The notes: generated by a model not told the origin, from the letters alone. Shown: positions 8,083-18,932, numbered from the stretch's first letter. The stretch is 64,000 nt of DNA from Nocardioides psychrotolerans (GCF_900113685.1 NZ_FOQG01000004.1:172479-236478), one strand, 5' to 3'. Made by a program: numbers and translations.

Positions 8083-8973
8083 ATGAGCCGCGTGATCGTC
8101 GTGGGGGCCGGGGTCGTCGGCCTGTCGTGCGCGGTGCGCCTGCTCGAGGCCGGGCACCGGGTCGACGTCGTCGCGCGTGACCTGCCCCGGGAGACGACCT
8201 CCGCGGTCGCCGCTGCGATCTGGTACCCCTATCGCGCCCTGCCTCAGGACCGGGTCACCGCCTGGTCGGCCACGACGTACGACGAGCTGGCGGCCTTGGC
8301 GGTCGACGCGCCGCAGTCAGGGGTGCGGATGGTCGCCGGCACCGAGGTCGTCCCGGCGTCCGTCCCGGACCCGTGGTGGGTCTCGGCGGTGCCGTCGTTG
8401 TCGCGCGTGGACCGGGGCTGGAGCTTCGTGGCCCCGGTCGTGGAGATGCCGGTCTATCTCGGTTGGCTCGCGGCCCGGGTCGAGGCGCTGGGCGGGACGC
8501 TGACGCGGCTCAGCCTGCGGGTCCTGCCCGACGGGTCAGACCTCGTCGTCAACTGCTCCGGGATCGGGTCACGGCTGCTTGCGGCCGACCTCGAGGTGAC
8601 CGCCGTTCGCGGTCAGGTCGTCTACGTAGATCGGCAGGGCCTGGGGCTGGATCAGTGGTGGCTCGACGGGGCGGGACCGACCTACGTGGTGCCCCGCGAG
8701 CACGACGTCGTCATCGGTGGCACCGCCGAGGAGGGCGACTGGAGCCGGACCCCGTCACCGGAGACGGCGGCAGCCATCCTCGCGCGCGCCAGCCTCCTGG
8801 TGCCCGAGCTGGCGCTCGCCCGGGTGCGCGGGCACAAGGTCGGGCTCCGGCCCGCCCGGCCCGGCGTACGACTGGAGCGGCAGGGGCGGGTCGTCCACTG
8901 CTACGGCCACGGTGGGTCCGGGGTGACTCTGAGCTGGGGCTGCGCCGCCGAGGTCGCTGCCCTGGCCTCGTGA
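8083..8973 (+). CDS. D-amino-acid oxidase (FAD-dependent)
   Basis: 296-residue flavoprotein of the DAO family, oxidising D-amino acids to 2-oxo acids with release of ammonia and hydrogen peroxide. The FAD dinucleotide fold is at the start (VIVVGAGVVGLSCAVRLLEAG). The C-terminal family signature HCYGHGGSGVTLSWGCA is complete. The WYPYRA segment after the first fold is also typical. ATG at 8083 is chosen because the upstream extension overlaps the promoter region and start of the divergent beta-helix gene. It stands alone between a divergent and a downstream kinase gene. Confidence 0.92.
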   Translation: MSRVIVVGAGVVGLSCAVRLLEAGHRVDVVARDLPRETTSAVAAAIWYPYRALPQDRVTAWSATTYDELAALAVDAPQSGVRMVAGTEVVPASVPDPWWVSAVPSLSRVDRGWSFVAPVVEMPVYLGWLAARVEALGGTLTRLSLRVLPDGSDLVVNCSGIGSRLLAADLEVTAVRGQVVYVDRQGLGLDQWWLDGAGPTYVVPREHDVVIGGTAEEGDWSRTPSPETAAAILARASLLVPELALARVRGHKVGLRPARPGVRLERQGRVVHCYGHGGSGVTLSWGCAAEVAALAS

Positions 8974-9019
8974 GGGGGTTGCGAGGACGGGTCCGGGCGA
9001 GCGGCAGTAGGGTCGTGCG

Positions 9020-10099
<1,080 letters not shown>

Positions 10100-10106
10100 A
10101 AGGGGG

Positions 10107-10125
10107 CGACGCCGAGTCAGCGTCG
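10107..10125. terminator. Hairpin between convergent genes
   Basis: CGACGC (10107-10112) pairs with GCGTCG (10120-10125) around a 7-base loop, between the stop of the histidine kinase and the stop of the DUF952 gene, whose last codons it overlaps. It could serve both directions. Confidence 0.4.
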
Positions 10126-10638
10126 GCGGTGGACCACGAGGGCCACCCCGACACCGACCACGAGACCGACGAGCAGCCCGACGGAAGCGCCGAGGGTGGG
10201 CTCGACGGCCGAGCCGACGAGGGCGCCGACCACCGCGATGCCCATGACGAGCAGGGCCAGCACCACTCGCCGTAGGACCTCGCCGAGGAAGACCTGGGAG
10301 AACGTCTGCTCCGGCAGCGGCCGGCCGTCGAGGGGGATCGTGCGGACCACCGCGTCGGGGGAGAGTGCGCCGTAGATGTGGGGGAACGTCTCGGCGCTGT
10401 CGGCCACGGGCTCCTCGACCATGGGCACCGTCAGGCGGTCGGTCTCGATCACGAGCAGGAGCAGCGGATCGGTGACGTCGGCGTAGAACCGCTCGCGCAC
10501 GCCCTGCCACTGGTCGCCTCGACTGGCGTGCAGGAAGCCCTCCTCGGCGAGCGTGCGGCCGATCGTGGAGGTCGTGTAGGCGCCCGAGGTGCGCGCCGCC
10601 TCCCAGTCGGCGACCGTCGCGATGTGGAAGATCCGCAT
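10117..10638 (-). CDS. DUF952 domain protein with C-terminal membrane hairpin
   Basis: 173 residues. The first 110 or so are a DUF952 domain ([38 protein letters not shown]). In that family the conserved His residues suggest an RNA-modifying or ADP-ribosyl-binding fold, but the reaction is not established. The last 55 residues hold two hydrophobic helices and end in HRRR, so the domain is tethered to the membrane. The ATG overlaps the stop of nucS (TGATG), which implies translational coupling. Confidence 0.85.
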   Translation of the reverse strand: MRIFHIATVADWEAARTSGAYTTSTIGRTLAEEGFLHASRGDQWQGVRERFYADVTDPLLLLVIETDRLTVPMVEEPVADSAETFPHIYGALSPDAVVRTIPLDGRPLPEQTFSQVFLGEVLRRVVLALLVMGIAVVGALVGSAVEPTLGASVGLLVGLVVGVGVALVVHRRR

Positions 10639-11315
10639 CAGAACAGGCGGTGCGAGGGGTCGTCGAGCCCGCGCAGGGCGTCGTAGTCGACGACGGCGCA
10701 CGCGATGCCGCGGTCCATGGCGAGCACGCGAGCCTGGGGCTTGATCTCCTGGGCGGCGAAGATGCCGCGCACGGGGGCGAGAAGGGGGTCGCGGTTGAGC
10801 AGCTCGAGGTAGCGGGTGAGCTGCTCGACACCGTCGATGTCGCCACGGCGCTTGATCTCGACCGCGACGCTCGACCCGGCGGCGTCGCGGCACATCAGGT
10901 CGACCGGGCCGATGGCGGTGGGGAACTCGCGGCGCACGAGCGTGAGGCCGTCCGACAGCGTCGCGGGGTGCTCGGCCAGCAGCTCCTGGAGGTGCTTCTC
11001 GACCCCGTCCTTCTGCAGGCCCGGGTCGACACCGAGGTCGTGCGAGGAGTCGCTGATGATCTCCTCGACCAGGATGCGCAGGGTGTCGTCGGTCTTGGGG
11101 TTGGTGACGGTCCACTCGACCTGGCCGTCCTCGGTGGTGCCCTCGCGCAGCGTGCACGGCGGCGACATCCAGTTGAGCGGCTTGTAGGAGCCGCCGTCGG
11201 AGTGCACGAGCACCGAGGAGTCGGCCTTGATCATCAGCACCCGGGTCGCCAGGGGCAGGTGGGCGGTCAGCCGACCGGCGTAGTCGATCTGGCAGCGCGC
11301 AACGACGAGTCTCAC
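10638..11315 (-). CDS. nucS: Mismatch-specific endonuclease NucS/EndoMS
   Basis: 225-residue NucS, the endonuclease that replaces MutSL mismatch repair in most actinobacteria by cutting both strands at mismatches, acting with the sliding clamp. The N-terminal DNA-binding domain shows [15 protein letters not shown] and [13 protein letters not shown]. The C-terminal nuclease domain has D139 (GPVDLMCRD) and E153-I-K155 (VAVEIKRRG), the D-ExK core. The GTG at 11315 gives the exact family N terminus; the long frame upstream is antisense to other genes. It is coupled to the DUF952 gene. Confidence 0.95.
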   Translation of the reverse strand: MRLVVARCQIDYAGRLTAHLPLATRVLMIKADSSVLVHSDGGSYKPLNWMSPPCTLREGTTEDGQVEWTVTNPKTDDTLRILVEEIISDSSHDLGVDPGLQKDGVEKHLQELLAEHPATLSDGLTLVRREFPTAIGPVDLMCRDAAGSSVAVEIKRRGDIDGVEQLTRYLELLNRDPLLAPVRGIFAAQEIKPQARVLAMDRGIACAVVDYDALRGLDDPSHRLF

Positions 11316-11339
11316 GGGCGACGAATCTACAGTGGGCCC

Positions 11340-11882
11340 GTGCCGCCTCCCCAGCCCCGCCACGTCACGCGCCATGCCCGTGCCGCCGACCTGCGCCGGA
11401 TCCGGGCGATCGAGGACAGCGGCCTCCCGCTCTTCGAGGAGGCGTTCGGTGACCTGACCGGCGACGCGCTCGCCTCGCCCGGCGAGGAGGGCCGGGACCG
11501 CATCGAGGCACCGGGCTTCCTGCTGGTCGTCGGGGAGGTGGGGCAACCGGTGGCCTTCGCCCATGTCCTGTACGCCGAGGGGCAGGCGCACCTCGCCCAG
11601 CTCTCGGTGTTGCCGAGCAGGGCGCGGGAGGGCCTGGGCAGCGCGCTGGTGCGCCACGCGCAGGCCGAGGCGTGGCAGGACGGCTTCGACTCGCTGTCGC
11701 TCACGACCTACCGGGACGTGGCCTGGAACGGTCCGTTCTACGCCCGGCTGGGCTTCGTGGAGGTGGGTGGGGGCGAGCCGTTCCTGCGCCGCCAGCGCGA
11801 CCACGAGCGGGCGTTGGGCCTCGACCGGCACGGCCCGCGGGTGGTCATGCAGGCCCGGTTGGGACGAGTGGCCACGCGCTAA
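11340..11882 (+). CDS. GNAT-family N-acetyltransferase
   Basis: 180 residues with a complete GNAT fold. It shows [18 protein letters not shown] (beta1-alpha1), the acetyl-CoA loop [14 protein letters not shown] (R-x-x-G-x-G/A), and the C-terminal [14 protein letters not shown]. The GTG at 11340 is divergent from nucS with only 24 bases between them, so the promoters overlap. Substrate not identifiable; small-molecule or protein amine acetylation is possible. Confidence 0.88.
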   Translation: MPPPQPRHVTRHARAADLRRIRAIEDSGLPLFEEAFGDLTGDALASPGEEGRDRIEAPGFLLVVGEVGQPVAFAHVLYAEGQAHLAQLSVLPSRAREGLGSALVRHAQAEAWQDGFDSLSLTTYRDVAWNGPFYARLGFVEVGGGEPFLRRQRDHERALGLDRHGPRVVMQARLGRVATR

Positions 11883-11940
11883 GTTACCGGTGAGTGAACC
11901 GACACTCCCGAGATCTGCTCGCCGTGGAATGATGCCCGCC

Positions 11941-13743
11941 ATGACGAGCACGCCTGAGACATCTGCCCGCACGTTCCGCACCATCGGCGTCGTCGGTCTC
12001 GGCACCATGGGTGCCGGGATCGCCGAGGTCTTCGCGCGCAACGGCTTCGCCGTCGTGGGCGTCGAGCTCAACGACGATGGCGTCGCCCGCGGCCGCCAGT
12101 ACCTGGAGAACTCCACGGCTCGGGCGGTGAAGCGCGAGAAGCTCACCGAGGCCGAGCGGGCCGAGCTCCTCGGCCGCATCACGTTCACCACGGAGCTGAA
12201 GGACCTCTCCGGGGCCGACCTCGTGGTCGAGGCCGTCGTGGAGTCCGTCGAGACGAAGAAGTCGATCTTCAAGGCGCTCGACTCGATCGTCGCCCCCGAC
12301 ACCATCCTCGCGACCAACACCTCCTCGCTCTCGGTCACCGAGATCTCGACCGCCAACGCCTCGCCGGGTCGCGTCATCGGCGTGCACTTCTTCAACCCCG
12401 CGCCCGTGCAGAACCTCGTCGAGATCATCAAGACCGTCGTGACCGAGCCCGCGGTGCTCGACGACGTGAAGGGCCTGGTCGCGCAGGTCGGCAAGAGCCC
12501 CGTCGTCTGTGGCGACAAGGCCGGCTTCATCGCCAACACGCTGCTCTTCGGCTACCTCAACCACGCCGCCTCGATGTTCGAGGGCAAGTACGCCTCGCGC
12601 GAGGACATCGACGCCGCCATGCGCTTCGGCTGTGGCTACCCGATGGGCCCGCTGGCGCTGCTCGACCTGATCGGTCTCGACACGGCGTACGAGATCTTGG
12701 AGACGATGTACCGCCAGGGCCGCGACCGGCTCCACGCGCCCACCCCGATCCTCAAGCAGATGGTCACCGCGGGTCGGCTCGGTCGCAAGACCGGTCGCGG
12801 CTTCTACACCTACGAAGGCCCCGACACCTCGGCCGTCGTGGCCGACGACAAGACACCGTCTGCCGACGAGCTGCCCGAGCTCAAGCACGACATCAGGTCC
12901 GTCGGCGTCGTCGGCACCGGCACCATGGCCAGCGGCATCGTCGAGGTCTTCGCCAAGGCCGGCTACGACGTGCTCTTCGTCGGCCGCAGCGCCGACAAGG
13001 TCGCCGGCGTGACCGCCACGATCACCAAGAACTTCGACAAGCAGATCCAGCGCGGTCGCGCGACCGAGGAGGCCAAGGCCGAGGTCCTGGCCCGCGTCAG
13101 CGGCACCACCTCGCTCGACGACCTCAAGGACGCGGACATCGTCGTCGAGGCGATCGCCGAGGATCTCGCGATCAAGACCACCCTCTTCGAGAACCTCGAC
13201 GAGATCTGCAAGCCCGGTGCGATCCTCGCGACCACGACGTCCAGCCTGCCGATCATCGCGATGGCCAAGGCGACCTTGCGTCCCGAGGACGTCATCGGCA
13301 TGCACTTCTTCAACCCGGCGACGATCATGAAGCTGGTCGAGGTGGTCTCGACCGTGTCGACCTCCGAGGACGTCACCGAGACCACCCAGGCGCTGTGCGC
13401 CAAGATCGGCAAGGTCGCGGTCTCGTGCGGCGACCGGGCCGGCTTCATCGTCAACGCGCTGCTGTTCCCCTACCTCAACGACGCGGTCAAGATGCTCGAG
13501 GCGCACTACGCCACGGCCGACGACATCGACCTCGCGATGAAGCAGGGCTGTGCGCTGCCGATGGGTCCGTTCGAGCTCCTCGACGTGGTCGGCAACGACG
13601 TGTCGCTGGCCATCCAGCGCGAGCTCTACCTCGAGTTCCGCGAGCCCGGCTTCGCTCCGGCGCCGCTGCTCGAGCACCTGGTGACGGCCGGCTACCTCGG
13701 TCGCAAGACCAAGCGCGGCTTCCGGGACTACAGCGCCCGCTGA
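11941..13743 (+). CDS. Tandem 3-hydroxyacyl(butyryl)-CoA dehydrogenase
   Basis: 600 residues made of two full 3-hydroxyacyl-CoA dehydrogenase units (about 12-300 and 318-600). Each has its own NAD-binding motif ([17 protein letters not shown] and [17 protein letters not shown]), HFFNPA catalytic segment (His-Glu dyad region) and C-terminal domain (GRKTGRGFY and GRKTKRGFR). It interconverts 3-hydroxyacyl-CoA and 3-oxoacyl-CoA; the family and context suggest 3-hydroxybutyryl-CoA. In-frame ATGs at 11929, 11932 and 11941 are all possible. A thiolase and crotonase in the window could act before and after it. The second unit reads TTTSSLP where the first reads TNTSSLS. Confidence 0.9.
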   Translation: MTSTPETSARTFRTIGVVGLGTMGAGIAEVFARNGFAVVGVELNDDGVARGRQYLENSTARAVKREKLTEAERAELLGRITFTTELKDLSGADLVVEAVVESVETKKSIFKALDSIVAPDTILATNTSSLSVTEISTANASPGRVIGVHFFNPAPVQNLVEIIKTVVTEPAVLDDVKGLVAQVGKSPVVCGDKAGFIANTLLFGYLNHAASMFEGKYASREDIDAAMRFGCGYPMGPLALLDLIGLDTAYEILETMYRQGRDRLHAPTPILKQMVTAGRLGRKTGRGFYTYEGPDTSAVVADDKTPSADELPELKHDIRSVGVVGTGTMASGIVEVFAKAGYDVLFVGRSADKVAGVTATITKNFDKQIQRGRATEEAKAEVLARVSGTTSLDDLKDADIVVEAIAEDLAIKTTLFENLDEICKPGAILATTTSSLPIIAMAKATLRPEDVIGMHFFNPATIMKLVEVVSTVSTSEDVTETTQALCAKIGKVAVSCGDRAGFIVNALLFPYLNDAVKMLEAHYATADDIDLAMKQGCALPMGPFELLDVVGNDVSLAIQRELYLEFREPGFAPAPLLEHLVTAGYLGRKTKRGFRDYSAR

Positions 13744-13799
13744 GCAACGGGTGTCGCGACGGGTGCAACGCGTGGCCCGGTGCCGGACATGAACCCGTC

Positions 13800-13958
13800 G
13801 TGAGCGAGCGCCAGGAACGTTTCCGACGGTTGTACGCCGGGCAGTTCGACGCGCTGGTGCAGGTCGACCGTGGGGACTACCCCGAGGTGTTCTGGGGGAT
13901 GGCCGACGAGCTGCGGGCCGGGAGCACCGCTGCCGAGGTGCGCGGCGGGGTCTGCTGA
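13800..13958 (+). CDS. Small hypothetical protein
   Basis: A possible 52-residue GTG-started frame. Its sequence (SERQERFRRLYAGQFDALV) is charged and amphipathic and vaguely recalls the first helix of sigma-70 region 2, but no region 4 follows. There is no clear ribosome site. It lies in the gap between the dehydrogenase and a minus-strand gene. It could be a small genuine gene or a remnant. Confidence 0.35.
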   Translation: MSERQERFRRLYAGQFDALVQVDRGDYPEVFWGMADELRAGSTAAEVRGGVC

Positions 13959-13991
13959 CACCTCAGCCGAGCGGGCAGCGCCGGCGCTGGT

Positions 13992-14909
13992 TCACGGGCC
14001 CACCCGCAGGGTGAGCAGGGGCGACGGCGTTGCCGGGTCGTCCTGGTCGGCGACCGCGAGCAGGCGCAGCTCGCCGAGGCCGGCGTCGGCGTCGAGGAGC
14101 GTGAGGCCCTCCACCTTCGCGGCCCGCCCACCGAGGCGCGGGAGCGTGACGACGTCGAGCACGTCGGCGCCGTCCAGCAGGGCGAGCGCCGAGCCCAGCA
14201 CCGGCCCGTCGTCGTAGGCATCGGGGGAGTCCTCGGCCGCGGCGCTGACCAGCAGCCGTCCGTCGGGCAGGGCCACGACGTCGGTGATGGCCAGCCCCGT
14301 TCCGTCGACCTCACCTAGGTCGTAGGTGAGGGCGTGCCGCACGGGCACCTCCGTGACCGCAGCCCCGCGCGCCAGGGCGTCGAGGAGCGCCTCCAGCGGC
14401 ACGTCGACGCTTGCGGTGGGCAGCCCCCCGGCGGGCCGGCCGCGCTGGAACCAGCGCAGGACGTCACCCACGACGCAGGCGCCCTCCAGGTTGAGCTGCC
14501 TGTCGTCGATGCCGAGCAGGGCGGCGGCCCTGGCATGCAGGGGAGCGAGGTCGCGGGTGCTGGTCCTGCCCGAGCCGACGTCGACGACGACGGCCCGCAT
14601 CCGGCGCGGCGTCGAGCCCGAGCCGAGGAGCAGCGCGACATCGGGACCGAGCTGCGGGAGTCGGCAGGCGGCCTCGAGGTCGGGCTTGAGCTGCTTGGTG
14701 CCGGCGGCCTCGGAGAACGTGTCGTGGCCCTCGACCGGGGGCAGCAGCCGGATCTTCTCCGTGCCGGTCGTGCGGTGCCAGCAGGCGTGGGTGGCGTCGT
14801 CCTGGACGACCAGGAGCCCGGTGGGCATCGCGAGCGCGGCCGAGGCCGCCCGCACGGGGGATCCGTCGTCGAAGCGAAGCGCCTCTGTGCCGGTCAGCTC
14901 GACGCGCAT
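13992..14909 (-). CDS. Hypothetical protein, probable beta-propeller
   Basis: 305 residues, cytoplasmic, no signal peptide. The sequence alternates strand-turn units such as LLVVQDDATHACWHR, RMRAVVVDVGSG, ALPDGRLLVSAAAEDS and VEGLTLLDADAGLGELRLLAVAD, which reads as a small beta-propeller or lactonase-like fold (inference). The name of the family was not recognised. ATG at 14909 leaves 5 bases after the SRPBCC gene ends at 14915, so both are probably one transcript. Confidence 0.7.
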   Translation of the reverse strand: MRVELTGTEALRFDDGSPVRAASAALAMPTGLLVVQDDATHACWHRTTGTEKIRLLPPVEGHDTFSEAAGTKQLKPDLEAACRLPQLGPDVALLLGSGSTPRRMRAVVVDVGSGRTSTRDLAPLHARAAALLGIDDRQLNLEGACVVGDVLRWFQRGRPAGGLPTASVDVPLEALLDALARGAAVTEVPVRHALTYDLGEVDGTGLAITDVVALPDGRLLVSAAAEDSPDAYDDGPVLGSALALLDGADVLDVVTLPRLGGRAAKVEGLTLLDADAGLGELRLLAVADQDDPATPSPLLTLRVGP

Positions 14910-14914
14910 GACCT

Positions 14915-15427
14915 CTAACCGCGCGGGTAGCCGCGTCGCACGGTGCGGTCGAGGATGCCGAGGGTGCCACGCAGGGCGCCCTCGGAGATGACGGGGAAGA
15001 TGTCCATCTCGCGCCACTCCGGCGCGATGTCGGACCAGTCGTAGAACGACGTGACCAGCGTGCCCTCGGGCTCGTCGTCGGTCGCCTCGACCGGCTCGAG
15101 GCGGTAGCCGTAGACGTGACCGATCTGAGGGCGCACCCGCCCGAGGATGGTCCAGGAGATCAGCCGGTCCTGCTCGAAGGCACGGATCGTGACCGTGACG
15201 TCGTAGCGGCCCATCTCGGGGAAGTCGTTGAGCGACTCACGGTCCATGTGGATCGCGAAGCTGTCGCCGGCCTTCGTCACGGGCTCGCCGGTGCAGTCCT
15301 GGAGCATGCCGGAGGAGTCGATGGCCACGTGGCCGTGGGGGTCGCAGAGCAGCGCGAACACGTCGGCTGCGGACGCGGCGATGCGGCGGCTGGTCTCGAT
15401 GCGGGTGTCGGTCACGAGCCCGATCAT
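14915..15427 (-). CDS. SRPBCC-family (START-like) protein
   Basis: 170 residues with the pattern of polyketide cyclase/dehydrase-like SRPBCC proteins: ETSRRIAASAADVFALLCDPHGH at the N terminus and a long amphipathic C-terminal helix (GTLGILDRTVRRG). These bind hydrophobic ligands in a cavity; the ligand here is unknown. Start candidates are ATG 15427 and GTG 15415. The GNAT pseudogene begins divergently 15 bases away. Confidence 0.8.
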   Translation of the reverse strand: MIGLVTDTRIETSRRIAASAADVFALLCDPHGHVAIDSSGMLQDCTGEPVTKAGDSFAIHMDRESLNDFPEMGRYDVTVTIRAFEQDRLISWTILGRVRPQIGHVYGYRLEPVEATDDEPEGTLVTSFYDWSDIAPEWREMDIFPVISEGALRGTLGILDRTVRRGYPRG

Positions 15428-15442
15428 GCCAGCCTGGGCCGC

Positions 15443-16084
15443 ATGACGACGCCCGACCTCGCCCACCTCGTCGACCTCTGGGTGGAAGGTTTCGCCTGCT
15501 CCCGGCAGGTGCCCTCGGCCCGTCGGGGGGAGGTGCTCGAGGTCGAGGTCGAGGTGGTGGGCGCCGCCTGGAGCTGGTGCTCACCGAGCCGAGCCAGTCG
15601 TTGGTGGACGAGACCGCGCAGCGCATGGTGGGCACGACCGACGTGTGGATGACCGTCCTCACCGCGCGACCGTGGGTGCTCGTGGTCCCCAGCGGGCTGC
15701 GGGTGGAGCTGGACCACGAGGTGCTGATGACCCGCCCGCTCGAGCGAAGCGAGGGTGGTGCGAGGTCGGTGGAGCACGGCGTCGACGGTCCCCGCCTCCA
15801 CGTCTCGCTCCGACAGGACGACGTGGAGGCAGCCGGAGGGTGGGTTGCGGTGGTCGGTGCACATGCCACCTTCGACCGGATCGAGACGCATCGCGAGCAC
15901 CGGCGTCGCGGCCTCGGCAGCGACGTCATGGTGGCGCTGGAGGCCTGGGCGCTCCAGCAGGGGGCGCGTCGGGGTCCTGGCGGCGTCGCTCGAGGGTCAG
16001 GCGCTCTACGCGCGGCTCGGCTGGGACGTCGTGGCGAGCATGACCACCCTCGCCGGCGCCGAGCGGACGACCACCACCCCATAG
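15443..16084 (+). pseudogene. GNAT acetyltransferase disrupted by two frameshifts
   Basis: A complete GNAT protein of about 213 residues can be read only by changing frame twice. It starts at ATG 15443 (MTTPDLAHLVDLWVEGF) and runs to about 15562, where one base appears to be missing. It continues as LELVLTEPSQSLVDE and the acetyl-CoA loop EHRRRGLGSDVMVALE up to a run of five G at 15960-15964, where one base appears to be extra, then ends LEGQALYARLGWDVVAS with TAG at 16082. All domain parts are present, so either the gene is freshly broken or the two indels are sequence errors. Confidence 0.8.
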
Positions 16085-16144
16085 GGCGGTCGTCCGGCTC
16101 GGCGGCGTGGCGCTGTCTCTCCTAACGCAGCGGCCCGGCGGGGG

Positions 16145-18061
16145 TCACGCTTGCTGACGCAGCTGCGCCACCTGGAGGAACACGACACGGCCGTTGACCG
16201 AGTCGCTGTCGACGGTGTCGGGGTCGGAGACGGCGTAGTCGCCGGTGACCTCGATGGTGTAGCGACCCGGCGCCAGACCCTTCACGAGGGTGGTGGTGAT
16301 GCCCGTCGCGTAGAGCAGGTCGCTGGTGGTCGTGCCCACGATCTTCCCGGCGGCGTTGCGCACGGTGCCGGTGAAGCTCGCGAGGTTGGCAGCCGTGCCG
16401 GGTGTCGGGTAGACGAGCGCGACCTTGAGAGCGGTGGAGCCCTTCGCGAGCGTCACCCTGCGAGTCCGGGTGTAGGAGCCACCGAGGGCGAGGACCGGTG
16501 CCGCCTCCTGCCACAGGTCAGAGCGCGTCACCGTCCAGGGGTCCTGGGCCAGGAGCCGGGCGGTGGCCCGGCGCTGCGCGGTGGCGAGCCGGGTCTTCCA
16601 GCCCGAGGAGCGCACGAGCGTGACCGCCCGGTCGAGGTTGACGTGGCCGTAGCCGACCTGCGAGGAGGTCGATCGCTTGCCGTCGGCGAGCATCGGGGTC
16701 GCGGTCGCCGTCAGAGCCTGCTGGAGCTGCCGGACGGTCAGCTGCTTGTTGGCCTGCGAGAGCACGGCTGCGGCGCCGGCGACGTGCGGCGCGGCCATCG
16801 ACGTGCCGGACGCCGTGGCGTTGCCGCCTTGCGGGCAGGGGCCGATCACTGAGCCGGTGCTGTCGCAGGTCGAGGAGATGTCGACGCCGGGAGCCGACAC
16901 GTCGGGCTGGGTGTTGCCCACCCGGTCACCGAGGAAGACGGTGTGGCCACCGCGGCCGATGGGGGCAGCGCGGCCGTTGTCGAGGGCCAGGCCGTTGGAG
17001 GAGAAGCCGCCGCGCTCACGGTTCAGGTCGCTCGCTGCCACCGAGAACACCCACGGCGCCTGGTTGAAGGGACTCACGCTGGCCTCGCCCTGCTCCGAGC
17101 CGGAGTTGCCGGCCGCGAAGACCACGACGGCACCGCGCTTCGCGACCGCCTTGGTCGCGACGTTGACCGGGTCCCGCGGGTCGAACTGGCGGAACGAGTT
17201 GCCCCAGGAGTTGTTGACCACGTCGATGCCGAGCATCCCGGGCTGGTCGAGCATGTAGTCGAAGGCCGTGACCACGGCGGTCGTCGTGATGACGGCGCCG
17301 ATGGCGAAGCAGGCGAGCTCGGCGTCGGGTGCGACGCCGAGGTGCTCGGGCCCGGATGTGCCGTCGGCGGCGATGATGCCGGCGACGTGGGTGCCGTGGC
17401 CGCTGCCGAGGTCGGTGTTGCTGTAGGGGCCCTTGTCGATCGGGACCACGATCGTGGGGTCGGTGCCCGCGTTGACGTACTCCGGGCTGACCAGGACGAC
17501 GTTGGTGGTGATGTGGTCCGCGAGGTCGGGGTGCGTGCCGTCGCAGCCGGAGTCGACGACCCCGACCGTGACGCCCTTGCCGGTCAGGCCCTTCGCGCGC
17601 AGCGCCCGGGCGGCTGCGGGGGAGGACGACACCACGTCGGACGACGCGGTGTCGAGGTAGTCCAGCTCCTCGTCGGGGTAGACGTCGAGACCGATCCCGC
17701 TGCTCACCGCGCTGACCAGCTGCGGCACGCTGCCGGCGACCAGGGCCAGCGGCAGGCGCTCCATCGGTTGCACCACGAGGCCCAGGGCCCGCAGGGCGGC
17801 GACCTCGGCCGCGCTCGGCACCGAGTCGAAGGTGACGATGGCCTTGCTCCCGTGGGTCCCGTGGGTCTCGTGGGTCCCGGCGGCGAGGAGGCGGTCGAGA
17901 CCGAGGTGGGTCGCGCGCAGGGCGGCGAGGCTCGTCGTGGCGGCTGAGGTGGAGCGGGGGGCTCCCGTGGCGGCGGCGGTTGCGGTGGCAGTGCCGGACA
18001 GGGGGAGTGCAGCGACGGCGGCGCAGGTGAGCGCGACCATCCGTGAGCGCAGGTGCGACAT
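16145..18061 (-). CDS. Secreted subtilisin-like serine peptidase (S8)
   Basis: 638-residue exported subtilase. It has a signal peptide (about 1-35), an N-terminal inhibitor-like propeptide (to about 140), and a catalytic domain with D170 (VVDSGCDGTHP), H222 (GHGTHVAG), oxyanion N319 (FAAGNSG) and S421 (GTSMAAPH). A C-terminal beta-sandwich domain of about 170 residues (APGRYTIEVTGDYA) resembles P/pre-peptidase domains. A ribosome site AAAGGGA precedes the ATG. It is divergent from the GH114 gene, suggesting a shared control region for secreted hydrolases. Confidence 0.93.
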   Translation of the reverse strand: MSHLRSRMVALTCAAVAALPLSGTATATAAATGAPRSTSAATTSLAALRATHLGLDRLLAAGTHETHGTHGSKAIVTFDSVPSAAEVAALRALGLVVQPMERLPLALVAGSVPQLVSAVSSGIGLDVYPDEELDYLDTASSDVVSSSPAAARALRAKGLTGKGVTVGVVDSGCDGTHPDLADHITTNVVLVSPEYVNAGTDPTIVVPIDKGPYSNTDLGSGHGTHVAGIIAADGTSGPEHLGVAPDAELACFAIGAVITTTAVVTAFDYMLDQPGMLGIDVVNNSWGNSFRQFDPRDPVNVATKAVAKRGAVVVFAAGNSGSEQGEASVSPFNQAPWVFSVAASDLNRERGGFSSNGLALDNGRAAPIGRGGHTVFLGDRVGNTQPDVSAPGVDISSTCDSTGSVIGPCPQGGNATASGTSMAAPHVAGAAAVLSQANKQLTVRQLQQALTATATPMLADGKRSTSSQVGYGHVNLDRAVTLVRSSGWKTRLATAQRRATARLLAQDPWTVTRSDLWQEAAPVLALGGSYTRTRRVTLAKGSTALKVALVYPTPGTAANLASFTGTVRNAAGKIVGTTTSDLLYATGITTTLVKGLAPGRYTIEVTGDYAVSDPDTVDSDSVNGRVVFLQVAQLRQQA

Positions 18062-18130
18062 CGGATCCCTTTCGTGGACTGGCCTGCTAACGCGTGTCCG
18101 CCCGCCGGGGTTACGACGTACGGTGCGTGC

Positions 18131-18895
18131 ATGAGGCGTCTCGCGGTGATCGGTGTCCTGCTGGTGCTCGCGCTCGGCGCGTCGGGTCCGTCGTGCGCCG
18201 CGGTGGAGGGGCTGCCGGTCGGCACCGATGTCGACTACCCGCTCGGTGGCGACCGTGACGTGCCCGCGCACGTGGGGATCGTCGTGCGCGACCGGACGTC
18301 GGCGCCGCTCGAGGGGCGCTACAACGTCTGTTACGTCAACGGCTTCCAGACCCAGCCGGACGCGAAGCGCTTCTGGCGTCAGCACTGGGCCCTGGTGCTC
18401 AAGCGCGATGGGCGGCCGGTCGTCGACGAGGCGTGGGGCGAGTGGCTGCTCGACGTGCGGACGGCGGGCAAGCGCACGGCGCTCGCGCGGATCGTGGGGC
18501 GCTGGACCGCTGGGTGCGCGGCCGACGGCTTCGCCGCCGTGGAGTACGACAACCTCGATTCCTTCACCCGCAGCGGTCGGTTGGTCACCCGGGCGCAGGG
18601 ACTGGCGTTCGCGAGTCTGCTGGTGAAGCGGGCCCACGCGGAGGGGCTCGCGGCCGGGCAGAAGAATCTGGCGGGCTACGACGGCACCCGGATCGGCTTC
18701 GACTTCGCAGTCTCCGAGTCGTGCGCGCGCTTCGACGAGTGCGACGCCTACGTGGACGACTTCGGCGACCGGGTGCTGATGGTCGAGTACCGGCTGCGCG
18801 ACTTCCGCCGCGCCTGTCGCCAGCACGGCGACGACCTCGCGATCGTGCTCCGCGACCTGGACCTCAGCCCCGACGGGGTGCACCGCTGGTGCTGA
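18131..18895 (+). CDS. Secreted GH114-like endo-alpha-1,4-polygalactosaminidase
   Basis: 254 residues with a signal peptide (RRLAVIGVLLVLALGASG) and a TIM-barrel of the GH114/TM1410 type. Typical segments are VCYVNGFQTQPDAKRFW, DEAWGEWLLDVR, the acidic VEYDNLDSF, and KNLAGYDG. Members hydrolyse galactosaminogalactan-like polymers, but most bacterial ones are untested. A Cys near the signal cleavage site (GPSCAAV) could be lipidated, though the lipobox is poor. Two further Cys pairs fit an extracellular location. Confidence 0.8.
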   Translation: MRRLAVIGVLLVLALGASGPSCAAVEGLPVGTDVDYPLGGDRDVPAHVGIVVRDRTSAPLEGRYNVCYVNGFQTQPDAKRFWRQHWALVLKRDGRPVVDEAWGEWLLDVRTAGKRTALARIVGRWTAGCAADGFAAVEYDNLDSFTRSGRLVTRAQGLAFASLLVKRAHAEGLAAGQKNLAGYDGTRIGFDFAVSESCARFDECDAYVDDFGDRVLMVEYRLRDFRRACRQHGDDLAIVLRDLDLSPDGVHRWC

Positions 18896-18932
18896 GGGGT
18901 CGTGCGCGGCGGGCGCTGGATAACCTGGACGG

